Shown here piece by piece: positions 8,220-17,533 of a stretch of 46,072 nucleotides of DNA. Both the position numbers and the translations under genes were made by a program. The notes under the pieces are model-generated. The model did no database searches. It was not told where the DNA came from and saw nothing but the letters and a program-made list of their open reading frames with translations. Source of the DNA: CALKWS01 sp048594865 (lineage in GTDB: Bacteria > Actinomycetota > Actinomycetes > Actinomycetales > Beutenbergiaceae); the NCBI GenBank assembly GCA_048594865.1, contig JBMDWZ010000052.1, positions 1 through 46,072 on the forward strand, in the 5' to 3' direction. Numbering within the stretch: position 1 is the stretch's first letter; every line of letters begins with the position of its first letter.

Positions 8220-9536
8220 GTGGCCACCGTGGTCAATTCTCCCGATGTCGACGCTGACGCAATCGTCGTCGGTGCCGGTCCGGCTGGTTCAGCGACCGCT
8301 CATTACCTCGCTGCTGCGGGCCTGCACGTGTTGCTCCTGGAGAAGTCCACCTTCCCTCGAGACAAAATCTGCGGAGATGGGCTGACCCCGCGCGCGGTCG
8401 CCGAACTCGTGCGGATGGGCGTGCCCATGAACGCCGAAGACGGCTGGATGCGTAACAAGGGCCTGCGCGTGCACGGCGGCGGGCACGTGGTGCACCTGCC
8501 CTGGCCGCAGATCGACCGCTACCCCGACTACGGCCTAGCCAAGTCCCGGGAGTCCCTGGATCAGACCCTGGCGTTTCACGCGCGCAGCACCGGAGCGGTG
8601 CTGATGGAGGGCATGAACGTCACCGGACCGGTGCTACACGAGCGCACCGGGCGTGTGATTGGTGTCACGGTTCGCAAGGTCGACGCCTCGGGACGCAAGC
8701 TCCCCGGCGATGACGGTGCCGAAAAGACCCTGCACGCGCCCGTCGTCGTCGCCGCCGACGGCGTCTCGGCACGGATGGCGACCCGGATGGGCCTGGCCAA
8801 GCGCGACGACCGCCCGATGGGCGTCGCGGTTCGCACCTACTTCAACACCCCACGCCACGATGATGAGTGGATGGAATCGCACCTGGAGCTGTGGGAGGGC
8901 GAGCCGAACGCCTCGGCGCTGCTGCCCGGCTACGGCTGGATCTTCGCCCTGGGTGATGGCACCGCGAACGTTGGACTGGGATCGGTCAGCTCCACCGCGC
9001 GCGCTACCCAACTGGACTACAAGGGCCTAATGGCCACCTGGATGCGCAACGCACCAGCCGAATGGGAGTTCACTCCCGAAAACCAGATCGGTCCGGTCCG
9101 CGGTGCGGCCCTGCCGATGGCATTCAACCGCGGCCCGATGTACACCCGCGGTCTGATGCTCGTTGGGGACTCCGGCGGCATGGTCTCCCCGTTCAACGGT
9201 GAGGGGATCGCCTACGGCCTGCAGGCCGGGCGGATCGCCGCCGATGTCATCGCTCAGGCCAAGGCCCGCACCAGCGACCTCGGCCGCGAACGCGCACTGG
9301 CCACCTACCCCGAGCGGATGCGCTCGGACCTGGGCGGCTACTTCACCCTGGGCCGGCACTTCGTGCGGCTCATCGAGCGCCCCGAAGTGATGCGGCTGTG
9401 CACCAAGTACGGGCTGCCTCGACCGATGCTGATGAAGCTGGTGCTCAAACTGCTTTCCGACTGTTACGACACGCGCGGTGGGGACATCTCAGACCGCCTG
9501 ATCACTACCCTGACCCACGTGGTGCGGGCTGCGTGA
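8220..9536 (+). CDS. menJ: Geranylgeranyl reductase family flavoprotein, MenJ-like menaquinone saturase
   Basis: This FAD enzyme of 438 residues is the type that hydrogenates one isoprene unit of the menaquinone tail in actinobacteria (compare mycobacterial MenJ). It has the dinucleotide-binding loop IVVGAGPAGSATAHYLAAAG, the family signature FPRDKICGDGLTPRAV, a central GYGWIFALGDG, and the second FAD motif VGDSGGMVSPFNGEGIAYGLQAGR. The GTG at 8220 is chosen because AGGAGG lies 11 nt before it; the ATG at 8190 (10 codons longer) has no Shine-Dalgarno. Placement between men genes and nuoA supports quinone modification over archaeal-type lipid reduction. Confidence 0.85.
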   Translation: MATVVNSPDVDADAIVVGAGPAGSATAHYLAAAGLHVLLLEKSTFPRDKICGDGLTPRAVAELVRMGVPMNAEDGWMRNKGLRVHGGGHVVHLPWPQIDRYPDYGLAKSRESLDQTLAFHARSTGAVLMEGMNVTGPVLHERTGRVIGVTVRKVDASGRKLPGDDGAEKTLHAPVVVAADGVSARMATRMGLAKRDDRPMGVAVRTYFNTPRHDDEWMESHLELWEGEPNASALLPGYGWIFALGDGTANVGLGSVSSTARATQLDYKGLMATWMRNAPAEWEFTPENQIGPVRGAALPMAFNRGPMYTRGLMLVGDSGGMVSPFNGEGIAYGLQAGRIAADVIAQAKARTSDLGRERALATYPERMRSDLGGYFTLGRHFVRLIERPEVMRLCTKYGLPRPMLMKLVLKLLSDCYDTRGGDISDRLITTLTHVVRAA

Positions 9537-9549
9537 GGAATGAGGACCC

Positions 9550-9912
9550 ATGACTAACCCGTTTGTTCCGATTCTGATCCTTGCCGGTCTGGCGTTCCTG
9601 ATGGGCGCCGGCGGACTGGTGGCGAGCAGGTTCATCGGACCCCAGCGTTACAACAAGATCAAAGTCGACGCCTACGAGTGCGGTATCCAGCCGAGCCAGA
9701 ACTCGCGTGGTACCGGCCGTTTCCCGGTGAAGTACTACCTCGTGGCAATGACGTTCATCGTCTTCGATATCGAAGTGGTGTTCCTGTACCCGTGGGCCGT
9801 GGCATTCAGCGAACTCGCCATGTTCGGCCTAGTTGCGATGATCAGCTTCTTGGTGCTGATCACTGTGCCGTTCGTTTACGAATGGCGTCGCGGCGGACTG
9901 GACTGGGACTAA
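9550..9912 (+). CDS. nuoA: NADH-quinone oxidoreductase subunit A
   Basis: NuoA (120 residues) is a small membrane subunit at the junction of the peripheral and membrane arms of complex I. Three hydrophobic helices are visible (about 5-27, 63-83 and 90-110). The conserved loop DAYECGIQP, containing the cysteine exposed near the quinone site, lies between helices 1 and 2, followed by FPVKYYLVAMTFIVFDIEVVFLYPWA. AGGACC lies just before the ATG. It starts 13 nt after menJ, so the operon likely begins with menJ. Confidence 0.97.
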   Translation: MTNPFVPILILAGLAFLMGAGGLVASRFIGPQRYNKIKVDAYECGIQPSQNSRGTGRFPVKYYLVAMTFIVFDIEVVFLYPWAVAFSELAMFGLVAMISFLVLITVPFVYEWRRGGLDWD

Positions 9913-9924
9913 AGGAGAGTAAAC

Positions 9925-10482
9925 ATGGGACTTGAAGAGAAACTCCCCTCCGGGTTCGTCCTGGGCAAGGTTGAGGACCTCGTGGGATGGGTGCGCTCAT
10001 CCTCGATGTGGCCGGTGACGATGGGATTAGCCTGCTGCGCGATCGAGATGATGGCCGCAGGTACCCCGCGGTTCGACATCTCCCGCTTCGGCATGGAGGT
10101 CTTCCGGGCCTCCCCGCGCCAGGCAGACCTGATGATCGTCTCGGGCCGCGTGAGCCAGAAGATGGCCCCCGTGGTGCGCACCGTGTACGACCAAATGTCT
10201 GACCCCAAGTGGGTTATCTCCATGGGTGTGTGCGCCTCCTCCGGCGGAATGTTCAACAACTACGCCGTGGTGCAGGGCGTTGACCACGTGCTGCCCGTGG
10301 ACGTCTACCTACCCGGCTGCCCGCCGCGGCCGGAGATGCTCATCAACGCGATCCTGGAACTGCACAACCAGGTCATCAAGGGCGCCCCGCTAGGCGCCAA
10401 CCGCGCCGAAGCCGTCCGCCAGATCGAGGCGGCCGCTCTGAACGCCGTACCCACTCACGAAATGAAGGGGCAACTGGCGTGA
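9925..10482 (+). CDS. nuoB: NADH-quinone oxidoreductase subunit B
   Basis: NuoB (185 residues) holds the terminal [4Fe-4S] cluster N2 that passes electrons to menaquinone. The expected four cysteines are present: tandem C37-C38 in GLACCAIEMM, C103 in GVCASSGGMFNNY, and C132 in LPGCPPRPE. AAAGGAGAG lies ahead of the ATG. Its TGA overlaps the nuoC GTG as GTGA. Length and motifs are ordinary for the family. Confidence 0.98.
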   Translation: MGLEEKLPSGFVLGKVEDLVGWVRSSSMWPVTMGLACCAIEMMAAGTPRFDISRFGMEVFRASPRQADLMIVSGRVSQKMAPVVRTVYDQMSDPKWVISMGVCASSGGMFNNYAVVQGVDHVLPVDVYLPGCPPRPEMLINAILELHNQVIKGAPLGANRAEAVRQIEAAALNAVPTHEMKGQLA

Positions 10483-11270
10483 CCGAGAAGGACCGCGACG
10501 ACGCGGTAGTCGGTGAACCCACCGGCGACTCGACGTCGAACAAGGACGTGGCGCACGAGGCCCAGGAGGCTGGCGGGCAAAACGCCGTCCAGCGCGGCGC
10601 CCGCGCGCCCCTGGACATCATCGGCACCCGTTCTGGGATGTTCGGGATCAACGGCTCGGGGGACACCTCCGGGTTCGGAGGCCTGGTCCGCACCATCGCG
10701 ATGCCCGGCCCCTCGGACCGGCCCTACGGCTCGTACTTCGATGAGGTCGTGGACGTGCTCGCCGAAGTGCTCGAAGAAGCCGGCGTGGCCTTCGATGACG
10801 CCGTGGAAAAGGTCGTGGTGTTCCGAGACGAACTGAGCTTGTACATCACCCGCGAGCACCTGCAACTGGTGGCCAAGTCGCTGCGCGATGATCAGGACCT
10901 GCGGTTCGAAATCTGCCTCGGAGTGTCCGGCGCGCACTACCCGGGCGATGTGGGACGCGAGTTGCACGCGGTGTACCCGCTGTACTCCATCACCCACAAC
11001 CGGACCATCCGGCTCGAGGTCGCCGTCGCCGACGCCGACCCCCACATTCCGACCCTCACCAGCATCTACCCGGCCAACGACTGGCACGAGCGCGAGGCGT
11101 GGGACTTCTTCGGAATCATTTTCGACGGACACCCCTCGCTGGCGCGCATTCAGATGCCCGATGACTGGCCGGGACACCCCCAGCGCAAGGATTACCCCTT
11201 GGGCGGTATCGAAGTCGAGTACAAGGGCGCGACCGTGCCCGCCCCGGATCAGCGGAGGTCCTACAACTGA
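10479..11270 (+). CDS. nuoC: NADH-quinone oxidoreductase subunit C
   Basis: NuoC (263 residues) is a peripheral-arm subunit packing against NuoD. The signature ANDWHEREAWDFFGI is followed by a metal-free C-terminal lobe ending in QRKDYPLGG. The first 75 or so residues are an acidic, low-complexity extension (MTEKDRDDAVVGEPTGDS...) ahead of the conserved domain, as in many actinobacterial NuoC. It starts at GTG 10479 overlapping nuoB and ends in a TGATG overlap with nuoD. Confidence 0.96.
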   Translation: MTEKDRDDAVVGEPTGDSTSNKDVAHEAQEAGGQNAVQRGARAPLDIIGTRSGMFGINGSGDTSGFGGLVRTIAMPGPSDRPYGSYFDEVVDVLAEVLEEAGVAFDDAVEKVVVFRDELSLYITREHLQLVAKSLRDDQDLRFEICLGVSGAHYPGDVGRELHAVYPLYSITHNRTIRLEVAVADADPHIPTLTSIYPANDWHEREAWDFFGIIFDGHPSLARIQMPDDWPGHPQRKDYPLGGIEVEYKGATVPAPDQRRSYN

Positions 11271-12616
11271 TGTCAGCCACCGCACCAGGCGCAGCGCCTG
11301 ACTACACCACCGGCGGCGGGGAGTACACCGCATCCGGAGGCGACTGGGACGAGATCGTCGACGAAGCGCGACGCGCTGGCGACGAGAAGATCGTCGTCAA
11401 CATGGGCCCCCAGCACCCCTCCACCCACGGCGTGCTGCGCCTGGTCCTGGAGATCGAGGGTGAGACCGTCACCGAAATTCGCGGCGGCATCGGGTTCCTG
11501 CACACCGGCATCGAAAAAAACATGGAGTACCGCACCTGGACCCAGGGCGTGACCTTCTGCACCCGGATGGACTACGTAGCGCCGTTCTTCCAAGAGGTCG
11601 GCTACTGCCTGGCCGTGGAAAAGCTCCTCGGGATCACCGACGACGTGCCCGAGCGCGCCAACCTGATCCGGGTGCTGCTGATGGAGCTCAACCGGATCTC
11701 TTCGCACATGATCGCGATCGGTACCGGCGGTAACGAACTCGGCGCCACCACGATGATGACCTCGGCATTCCGCGGTCGTGAAGAGATCCTGCGGATCTTC
11801 GAAGCGATCACCGGCCTGCGGATGAACCACGCCTACGTGCGTCCCGGCGGCGTCGCCCAAGACCTGCCCGGTGGACTGCCGAAGCTGGTGCGGGACAAGA
11901 TCCCCGAGATCCACCGCTCCATCGCCGACCTGGAAAAGCTCAGCCTGAAGAACCCGATCTTCATCGGCAGGATGAAGGGCGTTGGGGTGCTGCCGCTAGC
12001 TGCCGCCACCGCTCTGGGAACCACCGGCCCGCTGCTGCGCTCGGCCGGAATTCCCTTCGACCTGCGCAAGGCCGACCCGTACTGCGGGTATGAGAACTAC
12101 GACTTCGAGGTCCCGGTGTCCACCGACGCCGACTCCTACTCCCGCGTGGTGCTCCGGTTCGCCGAGATGCGCGAGTCCCTCAAGATCGTCCAGCAGGTCA
12201 TTGACCGCATCGAAGCTCAGGACCGCAAGGGCAAGCACCCGGTGATGGTCGCGGACAAGAAGATCGCTTGGCCGGCGCAGCTGTCGGTCGGCAGTGACGG
12301 GCAGGGGAACTCCCTGGAGCACATCCGCAAGATCATGGGCACCTCGATGGAATCCCTCATTCACCACTTCAAGCTGGTGACCGAAGGATTCCGGGTACCC
12401 GCGGGCCAGGTCTTCACCCAGATCGAGCACCCCAAGGGCACCCTCGGCGTGCACCTGGTGTCCGACGGCGGAACGCGCCCGTATCGCGCACACTTCCGTG
12501 ACCCCTCGTTCAACAACCTGCAAGCGCTCGGCGTGATGTGCGAAGGCGGCAGCGTGGCTGACGTCGTCGTCGCCGTCGCATCAATCGACCCCGTGATGGG
12601 AGGGGTGGACCGCTGA
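11270..12616 (+). CDS. nuoD: NADH-quinone oxidoreductase subunit D
   Basis: NuoD (448 residues, 49-kDa type) forms the quinone cavity together with NuoB. Visible features are NMGPQHPSTHGVLRLVLEI (the quinone-site histidine loop), HTGIEKNMEYR, and the ending GGSVADVVVAVASIDPVMGGVDR. About 40 residues rich in Gly, Ala and Asp precede the conserved core. The ATG at 11270 shares one base with the nuoC stop, and the gene ends in the same TGATG arrangement with nuoE. NuoD has lost the hydrogenase metal cysteines, as usual. Confidence 0.98.
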   Translation: MSATAPGAAPDYTTGGGEYTASGGDWDEIVDEARRAGDEKIVVNMGPQHPSTHGVLRLVLEIEGETVTEIRGGIGFLHTGIEKNMEYRTWTQGVTFCTRMDYVAPFFQEVGYCLAVEKLLGITDDVPERANLIRVLLMELNRISSHMIAIGTGGNELGATTMMTSAFRGREEILRIFEAITGLRMNHAYVRPGGVAQDLPGGLPKLVRDKIPEIHRSIADLEKLSLKNPIFIGRMKGVGVLPLAAATALGTTGPLLRSAGIPFDLRKADPYCGYENYDFEVPVSTDADSYSRVVLRFAEMRESLKIVQQVIDRIEAQDRKGKHPVMVADKKIAWPAQLSVGSDGQGNSLEHIRKIMGTSMESLIHHFKLVTEGFRVPAGQVFTQIEHPKGTLGVHLVSDGGTRPYRAHFRDPSFNNLQALGVMCEGGSVADVVVAVASIDPVMGGVDR

Positions 12617-13545
12617 TGGCTACCCAACAAGGCGGCTACAGCCCCGAGGTGATCGACTCCCTGCGGGCCGACGCCGATCAGATCCTGGCCCGGTACCCCG
12701 AACCTCGTTCGGGCCTCCTGCCGCTGCTGCACCTGGTTCAGTCCCACGACGGCTACGTTTCACCGGCGGGGATCGCGTTCTGCGCCGATGTGCTGAACCT
12801 GTCCCGGGCCTCGGTATCGGCCGTTGCCACGTTCTACTCCCAGTACAAGCGCCGTCCCAACGGTGAATACACCGTGGGCGTATGCACCAACACCCTGTGT
12901 GCAGTGATGGGCGGAGACATCATCTTCGACCGCCTCTCCGAGCACCTGGGAATCGGCAACGATGAGACCACCGAAGACGGCAAGATCACCCTGGAACGCC
13001 TGGAGTGCAACGCGGCGTGCGACTTCGCCCCGGTGCTGATGATCAACTGGGAATTCTTCGACAACATCAACCCCACCACCGCGATCGAGACCGTCGATGC
13101 GATCCTGCGCGGCGAACCGGTCTCCCCAACGCGAGGTGCCAACACCGTTGGCACCTTCAAAGAGGTCTCCCGGGTGCTGGCAGGGTTCGACGACGGTCGC
13201 GCCTCCGAAGGAGTCGGTGCCGGTCCGGCGACGTTGGCCGGGCTTGAGATCTCCCGCGAAAACAACTGGCACGCACCGGAATTCGGTGACGATGCCGAGC
13301 AGCCGCAACCCGCCCAAGGTGACCAGCCGCAGGGCGCTGGCAGCGCCGGCGAAGGCCCCACTGTTGGCGAAGAGCAGTCTTCGGCGGAGCGTCAACCGGT
13401 TTCCGGTGGCGACGTGAGCCCCTCGGGTCCCGGCGAAGCCGAAGAAGCAGGCGATGAACCCGATCCAGAGGCCGAGCCGGAAGAAGCCCAAGCGGCCGAT
13501 CCCGATTCGGACTCTCCCAACGATGGTCCGGCGGTGAACCGATGA
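12616..13545 (+). CDS. nuoE: NADH-quinone oxidoreductase subunit E, with long acidic C-terminal tail
   Basis: NuoE (309 residues) is the thioredoxin-fold subunit carrying [2Fe-2S] cluster N1a beside NuoF. The ligands are C90 and C95 (VCTNTLCAVMGG) and C131 and C135 (ECNAACDFAP). The core ends near residue 220. Residues 221-309 are a disordered tail rich in Glu, Asp, Pro, Gly, Ser and Gln, with no Lys and few hydrophobic residues. Canonical NuoE is roughly 160-240 residues, so the tail is an addition. It overlaps nuoD by one base and nuoF by four. Confidence 0.96.
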   Translation: MATQQGGYSPEVIDSLRADADQILARYPEPRSGLLPLLHLVQSHDGYVSPAGIAFCADVLNLSRASVSAVATFYSQYKRRPNGEYTVGVCTNTLCAVMGGDIIFDRLSEHLGIGNDETTEDGKITLERLECNAACDFAPVLMINWEFFDNINPTTAIETVDAILRGEPVSPTRGANTVGTFKEVSRVLAGFDDGRASEGVGAGPATLAGLEISRENNWHAPEFGDDAEQPQPAQGDQPQGAGSAGEGPTVGEEQSSAERQPVSGGDVSPSGPGEAEEAGDEPDPEAEPEEAQAADPDSDSPNDGPAVNR

Positions 13546-14849
13546 CGACGTTGACCCCTGTGCTCTCCGACATCTGGGACCAAGAGCAGTCTTGGACCCT
13601 GTCGGCCTACCAGGACAAGGCGTTTGGCTACCAGGCGTGGCGCAAGGCACTGGACACCGATCCAGGTGACCTGATCGCCGCGGTCAAGGACTCCGGCCTG
13701 CGCGGCCGTGGCGGCGCCGGCTTCCCCACCGGGATGAAGTGGGGCTTCCTGCCCCCTAACGACGGTGGACCCCGCTACCTCGTAGTGAACGCCGATGAGT
13801 CCGAGCCGGGTACCTGCAAAGACATCCCGCTGATGCTGGCCAACCCGCACGCGCTCATCGAGGGGGTGGCGATCACCTCCGCAGCGATCGGCTGCCACCA
13901 CGCCTTCATCTACCTGCGCGGCGAAGTGGTGCACGTGTACCGCCGACTGCTGGCCGCCGTGGCCGAGGCCAAGGCCGCCGGCCTGCTGGGCAAGGACATC
14001 CTCGGTACCGGATATGACCTGGAAGTCACCGTGCACGCCGGTGCCGGTGCCTACATTTGTGGTGAAGAGACCGCGCTGCTGGACTCCCTGGAGGGCCGCC
14101 GCGGGCAGCCCCGCCTGAAGCCGCCGTTCCCCGCCGTCGCGGGTCTGTACGCCCGGCCCACCGTGGTGAACAACGTGGAGTCCATCGCTTCGGTGCCCTC
14201 GATTGTGCGCCTGGGAGCGGACTGGTTCACCTCCATGGGGACCGAAAAGTCCAAGGGCCACGGCCTGTTCTCCCTCTCCGGTCACGTGACCCGCCCCGGC
14301 CAGTACGAAGCCCCGCTGGGAATCACCCTGCGCGAGCTGCTGGACATGGCTGGCGGTGTGCGCGATGGCCACCAGTTGAAGTTCTGGACCCCCGGTGGGT
14401 CCTCCACGCCGATCCTGACCGATGAGCACCTCGATGTGCCCCTGGACTACGAATCGGTCGGGGGAGTGGGCTCAATGCTCGCGACCCGCGCCCTGCAGAT
14501 CTTCGACGAAACCACCTCCGTGGTGCGTTGTGTGGCGCGCTGGACCGACTTCTACGCCCACGAATCCTGCGGAAAGTGCACCCCCTGCCGGGAGGGCACC
14601 TTCTGGCTAAAGCAGATCCTGCACCGCCTCGAAGCCGGTGAAGGCAGCGAATCGGATGTCGATCTGCTGCTGGACGTGGCAGGCAACATCGAAGGCCGTT
14701 CCTTCTGCGCCCTCGGCGATGCGGCCGCTGCCCCGATCAAGAGCGGGATCAAGCACTTCCGCGAGGAATTCGAGCAGGGTGTGCACACCCCGGCATGGGA
14801 ACTGTTCCCGTATGAAGCCAACGCTGCGTTCTCTGGAGTGACCCGATGA
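13542..14849 (+). CDS. nuoF: NADH-quinone oxidoreductase subunit F
   Basis: NuoF (435 residues) is the NADH-oxidising subunit with FMN and cluster N3. The glycine-rich NADH/FMN loop is RGRGGAGFPTGMKW, followed by VVNADESEPGTCKD and HAGAGAYICGEETALLDSLEG. The N3 ligands are C343, C346 and C349 (ESCGKCTPCREGT) and C389 (FCALGDAAA). It starts in an ATGA overlap with nuoE and ends in one with nuoG. Nothing is atypical. Confidence 0.98.
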   Translation: MTTLTPVLSDIWDQEQSWTLSAYQDKAFGYQAWRKALDTDPGDLIAAVKDSGLRGRGGAGFPTGMKWGFLPPNDGGPRYLVVNADESEPGTCKDIPLMLANPHALIEGVAITSAAIGCHHAFIYLRGEVVHVYRRLLAAVAEAKAAGLLGKDILGTGYDLEVTVHAGAGAYICGEETALLDSLEGRRGQPRLKPPFPAVAGLYARPTVVNNVESIASVPSIVRLGADWFTSMGTEKSKGHGLFSLSGHVTRPGQYEAPLGITLRELLDMAGGVRDGHQLKFWTPGGSSTPILTDEHLDVPLDYESVGGVGSMLATRALQIFDETTSVVRCVARWTDFYAHESCGKCTPCREGTFWLKQILHRLEAGEGSESDVDLLLDVAGNIEGRSFCALGDAAAAPIKSGIKHFREEFEQGVHTPAWELFPYEANAAFSGVTR

Positions 14850-17533
14850 CAGCGACCACCTCAAGCAAGTCCGCCGAGGTCAGCCCCGCCGATGGGGTGA
14901 CGCTGAGCATCGACGGGATCGAAGTCAGCGTCCCTAAGGGCACGTTGGTGATCCGTGCCGCCGAACAGATCGGGATCCAAATCCCGCGGTTTTGCGACCA
15001 CCCGCTGCTCAAGCCGGCCGGCGCCTGCCGCCAGTGCCTGGTGGAGGTGGCAGCCCCGGACCGCGAGGGCAACGTCCGCCCGATGCCCAAGCCGCAGACC
15101 TCCTGCACCCTGGAAGTCAGCGAAGGCATGGTGGTCTCCACCCAGCACTCCTCCGAGGTCGCCGACAAGGCCCAGCACGCCCAGATGGAGTTCCTGCTCA
15201 TCAACCACCCGTTGGACTGCCCGGTCTGCGACAAGGGTGGAGAGTGCCCGCTGCAGAACCAGGCGATGAGCAACGGCGCGCCGGACTCTCGGTTCAACGT
15301 GGTCAAGCGGACCTTCCCCAAGCCCATCAAGATCTCCACCGAGATCCTTCTGGACCGCGACCGCTGCATCCTGTGCCAGCGCTGCACCCGCTTCTCCGAT
15401 GAGATCGCCGGTGACCCGTTCATCGACCTGCAGGGTCGCGGTGGCGGATCCCCGGGCCGCGGCGGCGCGCACGGCCAAAAGGCCCAACAGATCGGCACGT
15501 TCGATGAGGCCATCCTCGGCTTCACCCCACTCGGTGATGACCACCCCGTTGGTCACGAAAGCGCCGAAGAACTCACCGGGCCCGACGGCGAAGGCGGACT
15601 TCGCGGGGGAGCGGTGTCTTCGGTGGGGGCTGCTGCCACGGACGTCTCCGGGCGCCCGTTCTCTTCCTACTTCTCCGGTAACACCATCCAGATCTGCCCG
15701 GTTGGTGCGCTGACCTCGGCGACCTACCGGTTCCGCTCACGCCCGTTCGATCTGGTCTCCACCGACACGATCGCCGAACACGACGCGTGCGGGTCAGCGA
15801 TCCGGGTGGACTCCCGCCGTGGCGTGGTGGTGCGCCGCCTCGCAGGTGACGACCCGACGGTCAACGAAGAGTGGATCACCGACAAGGACCGCTTCGCCTT
15901 CGCGTGGCAGAGCGCGCCGGATCGCCTGACCAATCCCTTGGTCCGCGATGAACAGACTGGAGAGCTCGTCGACGCCAGCTGGCCCGAGGCCCTGGATGTG
16001 GCCGCGAAGGGTCTGGCGCAGGCGATCGCCGATGGCGGTGTGGGAGCGCTGCCCGGCGGCCGACTGACCCTCGAGGATTCTTACGCCTGGTCCAAGTTCG
16101 CACGGGTGGCCCTGGGCACCAACGATATCGACTTCCGCGCTCGTGTCTCCAGTGACGAAGAGGCCCAGTTCCTGGCGCACAAGGTCGCTTCCAGCGCCAT
16201 GGACGTCACCTTCGCCGACCTGGAGTCCGCCCCGCAGGTGCTGCTCGTCGGGTTCGAGCCCGAAGAAGAGGCCGGAACCGTGTTCCTGCGTCTGCGCAAG
16301 GGCGTGCTGGCGGGCAAGGTGAATGTTGCAACCGTTGCACCGCTGGCCTCGCGCGGCAGCACCAAGTTGCGCGCCGACGTCATCACCAGCGTCCCGGGCG
16401 CCGAAGCGGGCGTCCTGGATGCGCTGGCCGCTGGCACTGCCCCGGAGGGCGTGAGTGAGGACCTGCTGCAGGCCCTGACCGCCAGCGGAGTGGTCGTACT
16501 CGCCGGTGAGCGCTTGGCTTCCAGCCCCGGCGCCTTCAGTGCGCTGCTGCGGTATGCCCAAGCCCGCGATGCTCGCGTGGCGTGGATGCCGCGACGCGCT
16601 GGCGACCGTGGCGCCGTCGAGGCCGGTCTGCTCCCGGGCCTGCTGCCCGGTGGCCGGATCGTGGAAGACGCCGAGGCGCGCGTAGACCTGGCGGCCCTGT
16701 GGTCAACCGAGTCACTCCCGCAGGCTCCGGGACGCGATCTGGCCCAAACCCTGGCGGCGGCAGCCGACGGTGAGTTGGCCGGTCTGCTGATCGGTGGCGT
16801 GGACATCTCCGACCTGGCCGATCCGGCCGCAGCCGAACGCGCGATCCGCAGCGTTCACGCAGCCGGGTTCGTCGTTCAGCTCGAGGTCCGCGAGTCGCAG
16901 GTGACCCAGTACGCCGATGTGGTCTTCCCGATTGCGCCGCCGGTGAGCAAGTCCGGAACCTTCCTGACCTGGGAAGGCCGCCCGCGCCCGTTCGAAGCGG
17001 TGTTCAGTAACCACGAGGTCACCGACGGCCGGGTACTGGACCTGCTCGCCGAACAGCTCGGGTACAACCTCGGAACCGGTTCGGTGCAAGAGATTCACCA
17101 GGAGCTGGCCGAACTCGGCGGCTGGAACGGAATGGCGGCCGATGCGCCGGCGATTCCGTTCACCGCCCCGGACGTTCCCGGTGCCGGCAACGAAGCGATC
17201 CTGGCGACCTGGCGGCTGATGCTTGACGCCGCCCGCGGCCAGGACGGCGAACCGCACTTGGCGGGCACCGCCCACCGTCCCGTGGTCCGGATGTCCGCCG
17301 AGACCGCCGCTGCCAGCGGTGTGCGCGAGGGCGAACGGGTCACCATCACCGGACCCAAGGGCACCATCACCGTGCCCGCGGTCCTCACCCCAATGCCGGA
17401 GCAGGTGGTGTGGCTACCGGAGCACTCTCCGGGATCGTCGGTGCACCGGATGCTCGGCGTCACCGCCGGCGGACGGGTCACCATCGAAGCGGCCTCCCGG
17501 GCGCTTTCGGCCAATGAGGAGGCCAACGAATGA
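14846..17533 (+). CDS. nuoG: NADH-quinone oxidoreductase subunit G, lacking N7 cluster ligands
   Basis: NuoG (895 residues) is the large iron-sulfur subunit of complex I. The N-terminal ferredoxin domain has C50, C61 and C64 (CDHPLLKPAGACRQC). Next come the His-Cys cluster region HPLDCPVCDKGGECPLQN and the 4Fe site DRDRCILCQRCTRFSDE with QICPVGALT. A molybdopterin-oxidoreductase-like domain without a cofactor site follows. Where N7-containing homologues have CxxCxxxC and a later Cys, this protein reads A310-E-H-D-A-C-G-S317 and later EWITDKDRF, so N7 is probably absent. It overlaps nuoF and nuoH by ATGA. Confidence 0.96.
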   Translation: MTATTSSKSAEVSPADGVTLSIDGIEVSVPKGTLVIRAAEQIGIQIPRFCDHPLLKPAGACRQCLVEVAAPDREGNVRPMPKPQTSCTLEVSEGMVVSTQHSSEVADKAQHAQMEFLLINHPLDCPVCDKGGECPLQNQAMSNGAPDSRFNVVKRTFPKPIKISTEILLDRDRCILCQRCTRFSDEIAGDPFIDLQGRGGGSPGRGGAHGQKAQQIGTFDEAILGFTPLGDDHPVGHESAEELTGPDGEGGLRGGAVSSVGAAATDVSGRPFSSYFSGNTIQICPVGALTSATYRFRSRPFDLVSTDTIAEHDACGSAIRVDSRRGVVVRRLAGDDPTVNEEWITDKDRFAFAWQSAPDRLTNPLVRDEQTGELVDASWPEALDVAAKGLAQAIADGGVGALPGGRLTLEDSYAWSKFARVALGTNDIDFRARVSSDEEAQFLAHKVASSAMDVTFADLESAPQVLLVGFEPEEEAGTVFLRLRKGVLAGKVNVATVAPLASRGSTKLRADVITSVPGAEAGVLDALAAGTAPEGVSEDLLQALTASGVVVLAGERLASSPGAFSALLRYAQARDARVAWMPRRAGDRGAVEAGLLPGLLPGGRIVEDAEARVDLAALWSTESLPQAPGRDLAQTLAAAADGELAGLLIGGVDISDLADPAAAERAIRSVHAAGFVVQLEVRESQVTQYADVVFPIAPPVSKSGTFLTWEGRPRPFEAVFSNHEVTDGRVLDLLAEQLGYNLGTGSVQEIHQELAELGGWNGMAADAPAIPFTAPDVPGAGNEAILATWRLMLDAARGQDGEPHLAGTAHRPVVRMSAETAAASGVREGERVTITGPKGTITVPAVLTPMPEQVVWLPEHSPGSSVHRMLGVTAGGRVTIEAASRALSANEEANE

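Noticed and set aside
10455..11333. Minus-strand frame of 292 codons over nuoC
   Set aside because: Antisense shadow of nuoC, which carries the HEREAWDFFGI signature.
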